A stretch of 64,000 nucleotides of DNA from contig CAVRHH010000033.1 in assembly GCA_963720945.1 (NCBI GenBank), positions 124,001 to 188,000 of the forward strand. The letters are read 5' to 3'. Source of the DNA: Bog-532 sp963720945 (GTDB lineage: Bacteria; Actinomycetota; Actinomycetes; Streptosporangiales; Streptosporangiaceae). Within the stretch, counting starts at the first letter, position 1. The number at the start of each line of letters is the position of its first letter. Both the position numbers and the translations under genes were made by a program. Shown here in pieces: positions 33,744 to 42,036 of the stretch. The notes under the pieces were generated by a model. It was not told the origin of the DNA. It worked only from the letters and a program-made list of their open reading frames with translations, and did not search any database.

Positions 33744-34394
33744 GTGAATCGTCGCATTCTGGCCGTATCCGCCGTCGCCGCCGGGCTCGCCTTCGGCACC
33801 GCCGCCTGCAGCAGCTCCGGCGGCACGTCGGCCTCATCCTCGTCGGCCCCGTCGTCAGGGTCGTCCTCGATGGCCTCGTCCAGCGCCTCGGCCATGCCGT
33901 CCGGGCCGGCCTCGGCGACCGACTTCGGCTCCGGCTGCGCGTCGGTGCCCTCGTCCGGGGCGGGCAGCTTCAGCGGGATGTCCACGGCGCCGGTCGCCAC
34001 CGCCGCCTCCAGCAACCCGGTGCTGTCCACGCTGGTCGCCGCGGTGAAGAAGGCGGGCCTGGTGGACACGCTCAACTCCGCGTCGAACATCACCGTGTTC
34101 GCGCCGGCCAACTCGGCCTTCGCCAAGATCCCGCCGGGCACGCTGAACTCGGTGCTGGCCAACAAGGCCGAGCTCACCAAGATCCTCACCTACCACGTCG
34201 CGGCCGGCCGGTACACGCCCGCCGACCTCGCCTCCGGTAAGGCGATCAAGACGCTGGAGGGCGGGACCGTCAAGCCGGCCATGATGGGCGGCGCGTACTC
34301 GGTCAACGGGGCCCAGGTCGTCTGCGGGAACGTGCAGACCGCGAACGCCACCGTCTACATCATCAACACGGTCCTGATGCCCCCGTCGTCCTGA
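33744..34394 (+). CDS. Fasciclin (FAS1) domain surface lipoprotein (MPT70/MPT83-like)
   Basis: 216 residues: signal ILAVSAVAAGLAFGTAAC with lipobox Cys22, a Ser-rich linker (~23-60), then one FAS1 domain: ASSNPVLSTLVAAVKKAGLV, NITVFAPANSAFAKIPPG (H1 motif), ILTYHVAAGRYTPADL and ATVYIINTVLMPPSS (H2 end). Adhesion-like. In M. tuberculosis the fasciclin proteins MPT70/MPT83 are the main SigK targets, so its position downstream of a SigK locus fits. Start GTG 33744 with AGGGAGA upstream. Confidence 0.93.
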   Translation: MNRRILAVSAVAAGLAFGTAACSSSGGTSASSSSAPSSGSSSMASSSASAMPSGPASATDFGSGCASVPSSGAGSFSGMSTAPVATAASSNPVLSTLVAAVKKAGLVDTLNSASNITVFAPANSAFAKIPPGTLNSVLANKAELTKILTYHVAAGRYTPADLASGKAIKTLEGGTVKPAMMGGAYSVNGAQVVCGNVQTANATVYIINTVLMPPSS

Positions 34395-34436
34395 CCGTTG
34401 CCGACGCCGGCGCTGGCCCGGGCCGCGGGGCCGGGC

Positions 34437-34580
34437 CAGCGCCGGTTTCCGCTGGCCGCCGCCCGGCTCGCCCAGCGCCGGTTTCCGCTGGCCGCCGCCC
34501 GGCTCGCCCAGCGCCGGTTTCCGCTGGCCACCGCCCGGCTCGCCCAGCGCCGGTATCCGTCCGGGCTCGCCCAGCGCCGT
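34437..34580 (+). repeat. 36-bp tandem repeat, three full copies plus two partial
   Basis: Full units at 34437, 34473 and 34509, each beginning CAGCGCCGGTTTCCGCTGG and ending CCCGGCTCGCC; one base differs in the third. A shortened fourth begins at 34545 and a stub at 34572. It starts 43 bp after the fasciclin stop in the 426-bp gap before the AKR gene. A frame through it would encode a 12-residue repeat but lacks a ribosome site. Confidence 0.92.
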
Positions 34581-34620
34581 GCTGCTTTGCTGAGCGGCTC
34601 CGGCTGGCCTCCCCAGCGCT

Positions 34621-34692
34621 ACTGGCAGAGAAACTACTGGCAGAGAAACTGTCACATGTGACCCAAAACTCTGCCCATAGCCAAAACTCTGC
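34621..34692. repeat. 15-bp duplication, 12-bp palindrome and 18-bp-period repeat
   Basis: ACTGGCAGAGAAACT occurs twice in tandem (34621-34650); the perfect palindrome GTCACATGTGAC follows (34651-34662); then CCAAAACTCTGC twice (34663 and 34681). The composition is clearly less GC-rich than the flanks. A protein-binding array upstream of the AKR gene is possible. Confidence 0.75.
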
Positions 34693-34765
34693 TCGTAGGC
34701 GGGAGGGGTACTGGGCCCAGCGCCGGGATCCGCCCGGCCGGGGTGGGCTCCAGTTTTGCCATTAG

Positions 34766-34785
34766 GAAACTATTCGTCTAGTTTC
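34766..34785. promoter_or_regulatory. Inverted repeat GAAACTA-N6-TAGTTTC (candidate TetR operator)
   Basis: Perfect 7-bp arms spaced by 6 bp, 35 bp upstream of the AKR start and overlapping an AT-rich promoter-like stretch. The TetR gene two positions downstream (35840) is the obvious candidate binder: regulator and reductase would form one autoregulated unit. Confidence 0.6.
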
Positions 34786-34820
34786 TATAAGAGGCAAGCC
34801 GGAGGACCGGAGGAGATGTC

Positions 34821-35774
34821 ATGAGCACGGCACAGCTTTCGACCACACAACTCGGCTCGACCGGAATGGAGATCACCCGGGCGGGCTTCGGCGCCTGGGC
34901 GATCGGCGGCGGCGGCTGGGAGTTCGGCTGGGGGCCGCAGGATGACGGGCAGTCCATCGCCGCCATCCACCGGGCGCTGGACCTCGGCGTCAACTGGATC
35001 GACACCGCGGCCGGGTACGGCTTCGGCCGCTCGGAGGAGGTCATCGGGCGCGCGCTGGAGGGCGTGGACCAGCGGCCGTACGTGTTCACCAAAGCGTCGC
35101 TGGTGGAAGGGCCCGGGCGGCGGGTCATCCACAACCTGACGCGGGACTCGATCTGGCGTGAGGCGGAAGCCAGCCTGAAGCGGCTGCGCGCGGACGCGAT
35201 CGACCTATACCAGATCCACTGGCCCAACCCCGAGCCCGACATCGAGGAAGGCTGGACGGCCCTCGCCGAGCTGAAGGAACAGGGCCTCGTCCGGCACATC
35301 GGGGTCTCGAATTTCAGCGTGGCCCAGCTCCGCCGGATCGGCGCGATCGCGCCGGTGGAGACGCTGCAGCCACCCTACTCACTGATCGACCGCGGCGCGG
35401 AGGCCGAACTCCTGCCGTACTGCGAGGAGGCCGGGATCGGTGTCATCGTCTACTCCCCGATGGCGTCCGGCCTGCTGACCGGCGCGATGACGGCCGAGCG
35501 GATCGCCGGGCTGCCCGACGACGACTGGCGTAAGCACGACGCCCGCTTCACCGGACCGCAACTGTCCCGGCACCTCGCGCTGGTCGGGCGGCTCACCGCC
35601 GTGGCGGGCCGGCACGGCACGACGCCCGGCGCGGTGGCGGTCGCCTGGACGCTGCGGAACCTGGCGGTGGACGGCGCGATCGTCGGCCTGCGGCGGCCCG
35701 ATCAGGCCAGCCTGATCACCGCGGCCGCGAGCCTGACCCTCAGCGACGAGGAGATCCGCGAGATCGCGGGCTAG
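34821..35774 (+). CDS. Aldo/keto reductase
   Basis: 317 residues of an NADPH-dependent aldo/keto reductase: MEITRAGFGAWAIGGGGWEF, DLGVNWIDTAAGYGFGRSEE (catalytic Asp/Tyr), YVFTKASL (Lys), IDLYQIHWPNP (His), GVSNFSVAQL, VYSPMASGLLTGAM and AIVGLRRPDQ. It is a different subfamily from the AKR at 15.6 kb. It is followed after 65 bp by a TetR gene on the same strand. Confidence 0.94.
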   Translation: MSTAQLSTTQLGSTGMEITRAGFGAWAIGGGGWEFGWGPQDDGQSIAAIHRALDLGVNWIDTAAGYGFGRSEEVIGRALEGVDQRPYVFTKASLVEGPGRRVIHNLTRDSIWREAEASLKRLRADAIDLYQIHWPNPEPDIEEGWTALAELKEQGLVRHIGVSNFSVAQLRRIGAIAPVETLQPPYSLIDRGAEAELLPYCEEAGIGVIVYSPMASGLLTGAMTAERIAGLPDDDWRKHDARFTGPQLSRHLALVGRLTAVAGRHGTTPGAVAVAWTLRNLAVDGAIVGLRRPDQASLITAAASLTLSDEEIREIAG

Positions 35775-35839
35775 GCTACGCACACCGCGATGCCGCGGCG
35801 CCGTCCGGCGCCGCGACCCGACTGGACGGGGGGCCTGAG

Positions 35840-36427
35840 CTGACAACCGAGCCGCCCAGGCCCGGCCGGCCGCGCAGCGAAAAGGCCCGCACCGCGATCC
35901 TGCAGGCGGCCACGGACCTGCTGCTGGCGCACGGCCTGGCCGGGGTGAGCATGGACACGGTGGCCGAGCGGGCCGGGGTCAGCAAGGCCACGATCTACCG
36001 GTGGTGGCGCTCCAAGGAGCTGCTCGCGCTGGACGCGCTGTTCGAGGAGTCGGCGGCCAGCCAGCCCCGCCAGCCCGACACCGGCACGTTGCGGGGTGAC
36101 CTGCTGGCGCTGCTGCAGCCGTGGGCCCGGCTGGTCACCAGCCGGCCGTACGGACGGCTGATCGCCGCGCTGGTGACCCAGGCGCAGACCGATCCGGCCT
36201 TCGGCCAGGAGTACCGGGCCCGGTTCGTGGAGCCGCGCCGCGCCGAGGCCCGCGTGATCCTGCGCCGCGCCATCGACCGGGGCGAGATCCCGGCGGCCAC
36301 CAAGACCGAGGTGGTCCTCGACCTGCTCTACGGGCCGCTGTACCACCGGCTGCTGCACGGCCACGCGCCGCTGGACGAGGCGTTCACCGCCGACGTGGTG
36401 GACACCGTGCTGGCCGGGCTGGGCTGA
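35840..36427 (+). CDS. TetR family regulator with a probable CTG start
   Basis: 195 residues if begun at CTG 35840: (M)TTEPPRPGRPRSEKARTAIL, then the helix-turn-helix VSMDTVAERAGVSKATIYRWWRSKELL at ~36-62 and a TetR_C-type domain (EVVLDLLYGPLYHRLLHGHA). The conserved 'GRPRSEKAR' entry lies before any ATG or GTG, and GGACGGGG precedes the CTG, so I infer a CTG start; beginning at GTG or ATG ~35945 would cut the first helix. Likely represses itself and the AKR gene via the repeat at 34766. Confidence 0.85.
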   Translation: MTTEPPRPGRPRSEKARTAILQAATDLLLAHGLAGVSMDTVAERAGVSKATIYRWWRSKELLALDALFEESAASQPRQPDTGTLRGDLLALLQPWARLVTSRPYGRLIAALVTQAQTDPAFGQEYRARFVEPRRAEARVILRRAIDRGEIPAATKTEVVLDLLYGPLYHRLLHGHAPLDEAFTADVVDTVLAGLG

Positions 36428-36477
36428 CCATGCGGGCCGGGCCGAGTTGGGCTGGCCCGGCTGGGCTCAGCAGCGGC

Positions 36478-37725
36478 TCAGCGGGGAATGCGGGCCAGCA
36501 TCACGGTGACGTCGTCGTCGTGGCGCAGCGAGTCGATCAGCGTGTCACAGGTGTCGGCAAGCGCCCCGTGCTCACCGGAGATAGCCGTGCGCAGCGCCAG
36601 GATGCCCCGCTCGAACGACCGGGTCCGGCTCTCCACCAGCCCGTCGGTGTACAGCGCCAGGACCGTACCCGGCGACAGCTTGATCCGGGCCTGGCCGAAC
36701 AGCCCGCCGCCCAGGCCCACGGGCATGCCGGCCGGCAACGGCGGGACGTAGGTCCGGCCGTCCGGCAGCGCCACCACCGGTGACAGGTGACCGGCCAGCG
36801 TCATCGTGCACGACCCCTCGGCGGGGTCGACGACCGCGTAGACGCAGGTCGCGCAGGTGCCACCGGTCAGCGCGGCGGCGCTGCGGTCCAGCCGCCCCAT
36901 CATCTCCGCCGGGGGCAGGTCGAGATCGGCCAGCGCGTGCGCGGCCGCCCGCAGCTGCGCCAGCAGCATCACCGCGGCAGACCCGTGCCCCATCACATCC
37001 CCCACCACGAGGCCGGTCCGCATCCCGGGCAGCGTGACGATGTCCCACCAGTCGCCGCCCACCACCTCGCCGGGAGCCGGCGTGGAACGCCAGGCGACCT
37101 CGACCCGGCCGGGAACCGGCGGCGGCGCAGGGACCAGACCCTCCTGCAGCGCCCGGCTGTCCCGCCGGTGCCGGGCGAACTCGGCGGCGTGCGCGATCCC
37201 GGTCCCGGCCCGCCCGGCCAGATCGGCGATGGCCGCGACGTCGGCGTCGGTGTACGGGCCGCGGCCGCTGCTTCGCGACGTCACCACCACTCCGGTCACG
37301 TCGCCGGCCGCGGTGAGCGGCACCGCGAGGAACGCGGAGTGGTGGGAGAGAAGCTCCCGGCCCGCGGGCCGGACCCGCTTAATCGTCACCGCGTCCGGCC
37401 CGCCGAACCGCTGCGGGGTGCCGCTGGTCAGGCACGCGCCGTAGGGCGAATCCACCGGGAAGGCGAATACCTCGCCCGCCGGCAGCACGGTCTCGATCGG
37501 GTGGCCGTCCCACTGGACGAACCGGCTGGCCAGCCTGCGCGTCACGATCTGCCCGTTGTTACTGCCGTGCCCGCGCTCCAGGAGGAAGGCCGCTCCCCCG
37601 TCCGAGAGCTTCGGCACGATCATTTCCATCAGCAGCCCGGCGATGTCGGCCGGGTCGAGGGTGACGCCGAGCCACCGCCCGTCGCCGCCCATGGGGCTGG
37701 CGCGGCCCGGGGAACTGGCCCTCAC
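36478..37725 (-). CDS. GAF + SpoIIE (PP2C-type) protein phosphatase
   Basis: 415 residues: a GAF-like sensor (~20-190, TAAGDVTGVVVTSRSSGR) and a SpoIIE phosphatase domain (~205-412) with all metal-binding acids visible: VVGGDWWDIV, LVVGDVMGHGSAAVMLLAQL, LYTDGLVESR and HDDDVTVML. Such enzymes dephosphorylate anti-anti-sigma (STAS) proteins in partner-switching cascades. The GTG start overlaps the true stop of the upstream methyltransferase (GTGA), so the two are coupled. Confidence 0.93.
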   Translation of the reverse strand: MRASSPGRASPMGGDGRWLGVTLDPADIAGLLMEMIVPKLSDGGAAFLLERGHGSNNGQIVTRRLASRFVQWDGHPIETVLPAGEVFAFPVDSPYGACLTSGTPQRFGGPDAVTIKRVRPAGRELLSHHSAFLAVPLTAAGDVTGVVVTSRSSGRGPYTDADVAAIADLAGRAGTGIAHAAEFARHRRDSRALQEGLVPAPPPVPGRVEVAWRSTPAPGEVVGGDWWDIVTLPGMRTGLVVGDVMGHGSAAVMLLAQLRAAAHALADLDLPPAEMMGRLDRSAAALTGGTCATCVYAVVDPAEGSCTMTLAGHLSPVVALPDGRTYVPPLPAGMPVGLGGGLFGQARIKLSPGTVLALYTDGLVESRTRSFERGILALRTAISGEHGALADTCDTLIDSLRHDDDVTVMLARIPR

Positions 37726-38542
37726 GGCTCCCCCGGTTTACGCGCGACCCCGCCCAGCGTGTCGACGTGGACTGGGGGGAACGGAGCCGGATCGGGGCGC
37801 CATTCCGGCAGCGGGACGATGCCCGGGGGACCAGGTCCAGGCCGTCGAAGAAGCCGGCGATCTGCTCCGGGGTCCGCAGCTGGTAGGGCACCGCCCCGGT
37901 TTTCGCGTAGCTCTCCCCCGCCGCGATGTGCGCCTCGCCCACCCGGACGCTGTCGGCGAGCGCCAGGTAACTGCCCGGCGGGAGAGGGCCCAGCAGCCCG
38001 CGCACCACCGATCGCGCGGCCTCGTACTCGCTGATGTGGCCGAGCACGCCCATCAGCAGCAGAGCCACCGGCTGGGCCAGATCCAGCGTCTGGGCCGCGG
38101 CCTTGATGATGTCGTCCGGATGGTGCATGTCGGCGTCGACGTAATCACAGGCGCCCTCCGGGCGGCTGGACAGCAGCGCCCGGGCGTGCGCGAGCACGAG
38201 CGGGTCGTTGTCGACGTAGACGATCCGGCTCTCCGGCGCCACCCGCTGGGCGATCTCGTGCGTGTTGTCGACGGCCGGGAGGCCGGTCCCGACGTCGAGG
38301 AACTGGCGGATACCCACCTCGCCGGCCAGGTACCGCACGGACCGGGCCATGAAGTACCGCCCGGCACGCGCGGTGTCCACGATGCCGGGGTAGATCTCGC
38401 GGTACCGGTCCCCGGCCTCCCGGTCCACCGGATAGTGGTCCTTGCCGCCCAGCCAGTAGTTCCAGATCCGGGCCGAATGCGGCACGGTGGTGTCGATCTT
38501 CAACCTGGTCGGCCCCTCGCGCCCGGGACGGTCGTCGGTCAC
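37722..38542 (-). pseudogene. SAM-dependent methyltransferase (DUF574/Methyltransf_19) with a C6-to-C5 frameshift
   Basis: N-terminal pattern HSARIWNYWLGGKDHYPVDREA, SAM motif FLDVGTGLPAVDNTHEIAQ, VYVDNDPLVLAHARALL and EQIAGFFDGLDLV are typical of this actinobacterial family. At ~37830 the sequence GTCCCCCGGGC lacks one C; with it restored the frame reads PPGIVPLPEWRPDP ... VHVDTLGGVARKPGEP and stops at 37722, overlapping the phosphatase start as GTGA. The good ending and coupling show that the downstream frame is the genuine one. As written, the protein ends in ~85 foreign residues. Probably a sequencing or recent slip error. Confidence 0.9.
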
Positions 38543-38945
38543 GGTGAAACTCCCGATGAGATGACGGTAGCGGTGTTTCGGTAACCCGGGAGATGCCTAC
38601 CCGGGCCGGCTCATTTATGCGTTATTCATACATCTGAGCAATGCCGGCCGCCTGCGTATAAGCTGATGTTTCCGGGCCGGCCGGTTCCCGCCCTCGCCGC
38701 ACGGCCACCCCGCCCCCCGCGGCTTGTTGCTCTTTTGCAATGGTAACGGTGAAATCATGCGCGCGAGCACCAGCATATTGCGCCTGCAACCGTTTGTGGT
38801 TTTCTTCTGGAGTACCCCGGCATTTGTCATTATGGTTCCTCGCACGGCCCGGATGCCTTCCGGGCGGGGTACCGTCCCGGCCAGTCCCGTTCGGGGATAT
38901 GAACGGCCGGCCAGCCCGGCGGCGCGTTCGCGGCGCGCGGGGCGG
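38543..38945. other. 403-bp intergenic region, no recognised gene
   Basis: Less GC-rich than the surroundings, with several AT-rich stretches (e.g. CATTTATGCGTTATTCATAC near 38620 and TTTGTGGTTTTCTTC near 38790). It should hold the methyltransferase promoter on its left side. Short frames on both strands (for example from ATG 38758) have no ribosome site or recognisable homology. Confidence 0.6.
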
Positions 38946-39866
38946 TCAGGTCAGCGCCGGCACGATCTCGGCCGCGAACCGCTCCAGCTGCGCGGCCTCG
39001 TCGAACAGCGCGGTGAGCAGGATCAGCCCGGCGCCCGCGGCCGCGACCTCGCGCAGCCCGGCCACGCAGGCCTCCGGGGGGCCGAGGACCGCGACCGGCA
39101 GCAGGCGCGACCCGAAGGCCTCACCGTAGACGTCGATCAGCGCGGCGGCCATCCGCTCCCGCGCCCGCCCGGCGTCCTCGTCCACCGTGACGTAGACGCG
39201 CTTGGCCACCGGGAACGAGTCGGGGTCCGTGCCGCGTTCGGCCAGCGCCGCGCGGAGGACCAGGACCTGCTCGGCGAACCGGGCCGTCGTCGTCGACCCG
39301 GCGCCGAAGAACCCGTCGCCGATCCGGGCCGCCCGGCGCACCGCGGCCGGCACGCTGCCGCCGATCCACACCGGCGGGTAGGGCTTCTGGAACGGCTTCG
39401 GTTCCATGGTCGCCCGGTCCAGCTGCCAGAACTGCCCCTTCAGGGTGGCTTCCGGCTGAGTCCAGCACGCCTTCATGACCGCAAGGCCTTCGGTGAACCG
39501 CGTCACCAGATGGTCCGGGCCGATGCCGAATGCGCCGAACGGCCGCTCGTGCCCGCCGGTGCCGAACCCGGTCTCGATCCGGCCGCGGCTGAGCTGATCG
39601 AGCGTGGCGATGCTCTTGGCCAGCTGAACGGGCTGGTGCAGCGGGCTGACAAACACGGAGCAGCCGATCCGCAACCGGGAGGTGCAGGCGGCCGCGAACG
39701 TCATCGTCTCCAGCGCGCCCAGCCGCGGCGACGGGCCCAGCACCTGCTCCTGGGTCCAGGCGCTTTCGAAGCCGAGTTCCTCGGCGCGCGTCAGGTAGGC
39801 CGCGAAGGCGCCTGGGTCGAAGCCCCCATCGGGGCATTCCTGCGGGATCGAGATCGCAAATCGCAC
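38946..39866 (-). CDS. LLM-class (F420-type) oxidoreductase
   Basis: 306 residues from GTG 39866. A luciferase-like TIM barrel: VRFAISIPQECPDGGFDPGA, AEELGFESAWTQEQVLG, RLRIGCSVFVSPLHQPVQLA, IATLDQLSRGRIETGFGTGG and YPPVWIGGSVPAAVRRAARI. Actinobacterial members generally use coenzyme F420 rather than FMN. I preferred the GTG at the first conserved residue to ATG-like starts 54 nt upstream. Substrate unknown; it lies downstream of the ABC exporter operon on the same strand (about 60 bp). Confidence 0.88.
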   Translation of the reverse strand: MRFAISIPQECPDGGFDPGAFAAYLTRAEELGFESAWTQEQVLGPSPRLGALETMTFAAACTSRLRIGCSVFVSPLHQPVQLAKSIATLDQLSRGRIETGFGTGGHERPFGAFGIGPDHLVTRFTEGLAVMKACWTQPEATLKGQFWQLDRATMEPKPFQKPYPPVWIGGSVPAAVRRAARIGDGFFGAGSTTTARFAEQVLVLRAALAERGTDPDSFPVAKRVYVTVDEDAGRARERMAAALIDVYGEAFGSRLLPVAVLGPPEACVAGLREVAAAGAGLILLTALFDEAAQLERFAAEIVPALT

Positions 39867-39929
39867 GAGTCCGACCCTAGTCCGTCCGGCGGTGCCGGGG
39901 CTCCTGGTGAGCCCCGGCACCGGCCCCCG

Positions 39930-40778
39930 TCAGACGCTCTTCTGGTAGGAGCGGAACGTCGCGACCGAGATGGCCACGCACACCACGGCGAGGGCCAGCA
40001 GGCCGCCGCCGCGGATGGCCACCGCGGCCCAGTCGGGGTTCGCGTTCAGCGCCGCCCGGCCCGCCTGCACCGCCCAGTTGAGCGGGTTGCAGCGGGCGAT
40101 GCCCTGCATCCAGCCGGGCATCAGCGTGGCCGGCAGGAACGCCGACGACAGGAACGTGAGCGGCAGCATGAAGAACACGTTGATGCCGATGATCGCCTCA
40201 CGCTGGCGGACCAGCATGCCGACGGTGTTCGACAGCGCCCCGAAGACCGCGCCGATCAGGATGGACACGACGATCACGATCAGAGCGCCGCCGGCCCCGC
40301 CCGCGTAGTGCGCCCCGCCGGCCAGGCCCAGCAGCAGGATGATGACCGTCTGGACGGTGGTGGTCACCGCCTGCTCGACCACGTTGGCGTTCATCAGCGC
40401 GACCCGGCGGGCGGGCGAGACCAGGAAGCGGTTCAGCGTGCCGCGGTCGATCTCCTCCATCGCGTTCATCCCGGCCCACATGTTGCCGTTCATCGCGCTC
40501 ATCGCGACGATGCCGGGGATTAGATAGGCCAGGTAGGAGCCGCTGGCGCCGAAACCGGGAATATCGATGACCTGCCGGAACAGCTGGCCGAACAGGTACA
40601 GCCAGATCGCCGGCTGGATCAGGCCGACGGCGATGAACGCGGGCTGGCGCAGCACCGCGTGCAGCCGGCGCCCGGACAGGTACCAGGTGTGCCGCAGCGT
40701 GGTCCCGAGGCGGCCGGTCCGGTCCGTCCCGGGCACGGCGGCGGGGACCGGAGCGGTGGTGAGCTGGGTGGTGGTCAT
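39930..40778 (-). CDS. ABC-2 type exporter permease (DrrB-like)
   Basis: 282 residues with six helices: QPAFIAVGLIQPAIWLYLFG, YLAYLIPGIVAMSAMNGN, VVEQAVTTTVQTVIILLLGLAGG, ALIVIVVSILIGAVFGALS, IIGINVFFMLPLTFLSSAFL and GGGLLALAVVCVAISVATF. MPGWMQGIARCNPLNWAVQA is the ABC-2 signature between the last helices. Overlaps the ATPase gene by 4 nt. Confidence 0.93.
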   Translation of the reverse strand: MTTTQLTTAPVPAAVPGTDRTGRLGTTLRHTWYLSGRRLHAVLRQPAFIAVGLIQPAIWLYLFGQLFRQVIDIPGFGASGSYLAYLIPGIVAMSAMNGNMWAGMNAMEEIDRGTLNRFLVSPARRVALMNANVVEQAVTTTVQTVIILLLGLAGGAHYAGGAGGALIVIVVSILIGAVFGALSNTVGMLVRQREAIIGINVFFMLPLTFLSSAFLPATLMPGWMQGIARCNPLNWAVQAGRAALNANPDWAAVAIRGGGLLALAVVCVAISVATFRSYQKSV

Positions 40779-41833
40779 GACTGGTTCGCCTCCATCTCGG
40801 GCAGGCCGGATGAGTAGCGGTGCCCGGTGTGCCGCAGGTACACGTCGTCCAGCGACGGCCGGGCCACCGTCACCGAGGCCGCGGGCGCGCCGGCCCGGTC
40901 CAGGGCGGCGAGGATGCCCGGCACGGCGGCCGCGCCATCGTCGCTGCGGGCGCTGATGTTCCGGCCGGAGACCCGCAAGTCCCGGACCCCCGGCAGCTCG
41001 CGCAGGGCCTCGCGGGCGCGCGCCGGATCGGAACCGGGCGCCAGTTCCAGGTGCACGGCGTCCCCGTGCAGGTCACCCTTCAGCTCGTCCGGGGAACCCT
41101 CGGCTACCACACGGCCGTGGTCGACGATCGCGAGCCGGTCGGCGAGCCGGTCGGCCTCTTCCATGTAGTGCGTGGTCAGCAGGACCGTCATGCCCTCGCC
41201 GCCGGCCAGCCGGGCGATCTCGTGCCACATTGCGGTCCGCGCTTCCGGGTCGAGGCCGGCTGTCGGCTCGTCCAGGAACAGGATTTGCGGGCGGTGCACC
41301 AGGCCCAGCGCCACGTCGAGGCGCCGCTGCATACCGCCGGAGTACGTCTTGACCAGGCGCCCGGCCGCGCCGGTCAGGTCGAAGCGGTCCAGCAACTCGT
41401 CGGCGCGGGCCTTGACGGCCGCGCCGCGCATGCCGAACAGGTGGCCCTGCAGAATGAGGTTCTCCCGCCCGGTGGCCATGGGGTCACTGCCGGAGTTCTG
41501 CGCGACGACGCCGATCACCCGGCGCACCTGCTCTGGCTGGCTGAGCACGTCGAGCCCGTCGACGACGGCCGTCCCCTGGGTGGGCCGCGCCAGGGTGGTG
41601 AGGATCTTGATGGTGGTGGACTTCCCGGCCCCGTTCGGGCCGAGGAGGCCGAACACCGAGCCGCGGGGAACGGCGATGCTGAGCCCGTCGAGGGCGCGGA
41701 CGCCTCCCTTGCGCCCGCGTACCGGGTAGACCTTGACGAGGCCGTCCGCCTCGATGGCGTTGCTGGTCCTCCCGGGCGGGTTACCCGGGCTGGCCGCGGC
41801 TGACGCGGCGTGGCTGGCCACGGTAGATGGCAT
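40775..41833 (-). CDS. ABC-2 type exporter ATPase (DrrA-like)
   Basis: 352 residues from ATG 41833 (GGAGG upstream). Walker A LLGPNGAGKSTTIKIL, Q-loop VVAQNSGSDPMATGRENL, signature YSGGMQRRLDVALGL, Walker B ILFLDEPTAGLDPEARTAMW, H-loop LLTTHYMEEAD; the DrrA-type C-terminal regulatory domain follows (DAVHLELAPGSDPARAREAL). Forms an exporter, probably for drugs, with the coupled permease, and is under the PadR gene just upstream. Confidence 0.94.
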   Translation of the reverse strand: MPSTVASHAASAAASPGNPPGRTSNAIEADGLVKVYPVRGRKGGVRALDGLSIAVPRGSVFGLLGPNGAGKSTTIKILTTLARPTQGTAVVDGLDVLSQPEQVRRVIGVVAQNSGSDPMATGRENLILQGHLFGMRGAAVKARADELLDRFDLTGAAGRLVKTYSGGMQRRLDVALGLVHRPQILFLDEPTAGLDPEARTAMWHEIARLAGGEGMTVLLTTHYMEEADRLADRLAIVDHGRVVAEGSPDELKGDLHGDAVHLELAPGSDPARAREALRELPGVRDLRVSGRNISARSDDGAAAVPGILAALDRAGAPAASVTVARPSLDDVYLRHTGHRYSSGLPEMEANQS

Positions 41834-42003
41834 GACAGTACTGCTCCTCCGGTCGCTGATTCGTGGCTGCGCCCGGCCGGCCGGCGGAGACATCCCAGGT
41901 AACCTGGTAATGCCGCATTGCCAGCTATCGGCTTGGCGGTGTTGCGGCCCCGGCCCGGTGCTCCGGATCTTGGCGGTGAGGGGGCACCTGCCGGGGTGTC
42001 TTT

Positions 42004-42036
42004 TGCTGCTATCGGCTGCTATTGGCTGCTACCGGG
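42004..42036. repeat. 10-bp tandem repeat x3 over the PadR stop codon
   Basis: TGCTGCTATCGGCTGCTATTGGCTGCTACCGG written in units of 10: GCTGCTATCG, GCTGCTATTG, GCTGCTACCG. The PadR stop (CTA at 42019-42021) is in this array. Confidence 0.75.

Noticed and set aside
34398..34661. An 87-codon frame encoding 12-residue repeats (QRRFPLAAARLA)
   Set aside because: No ribosome site; the pattern merely translates the 36-bp DNA repeat, and the opposite strand is equally open.
38724..40523. A 599-codon plus-strand frame
   Set aside because: It is antisense to the LLM oxidoreductase and ABC permease genes, with Arg/Gly/Ala-rich composition typical of shadow frames.
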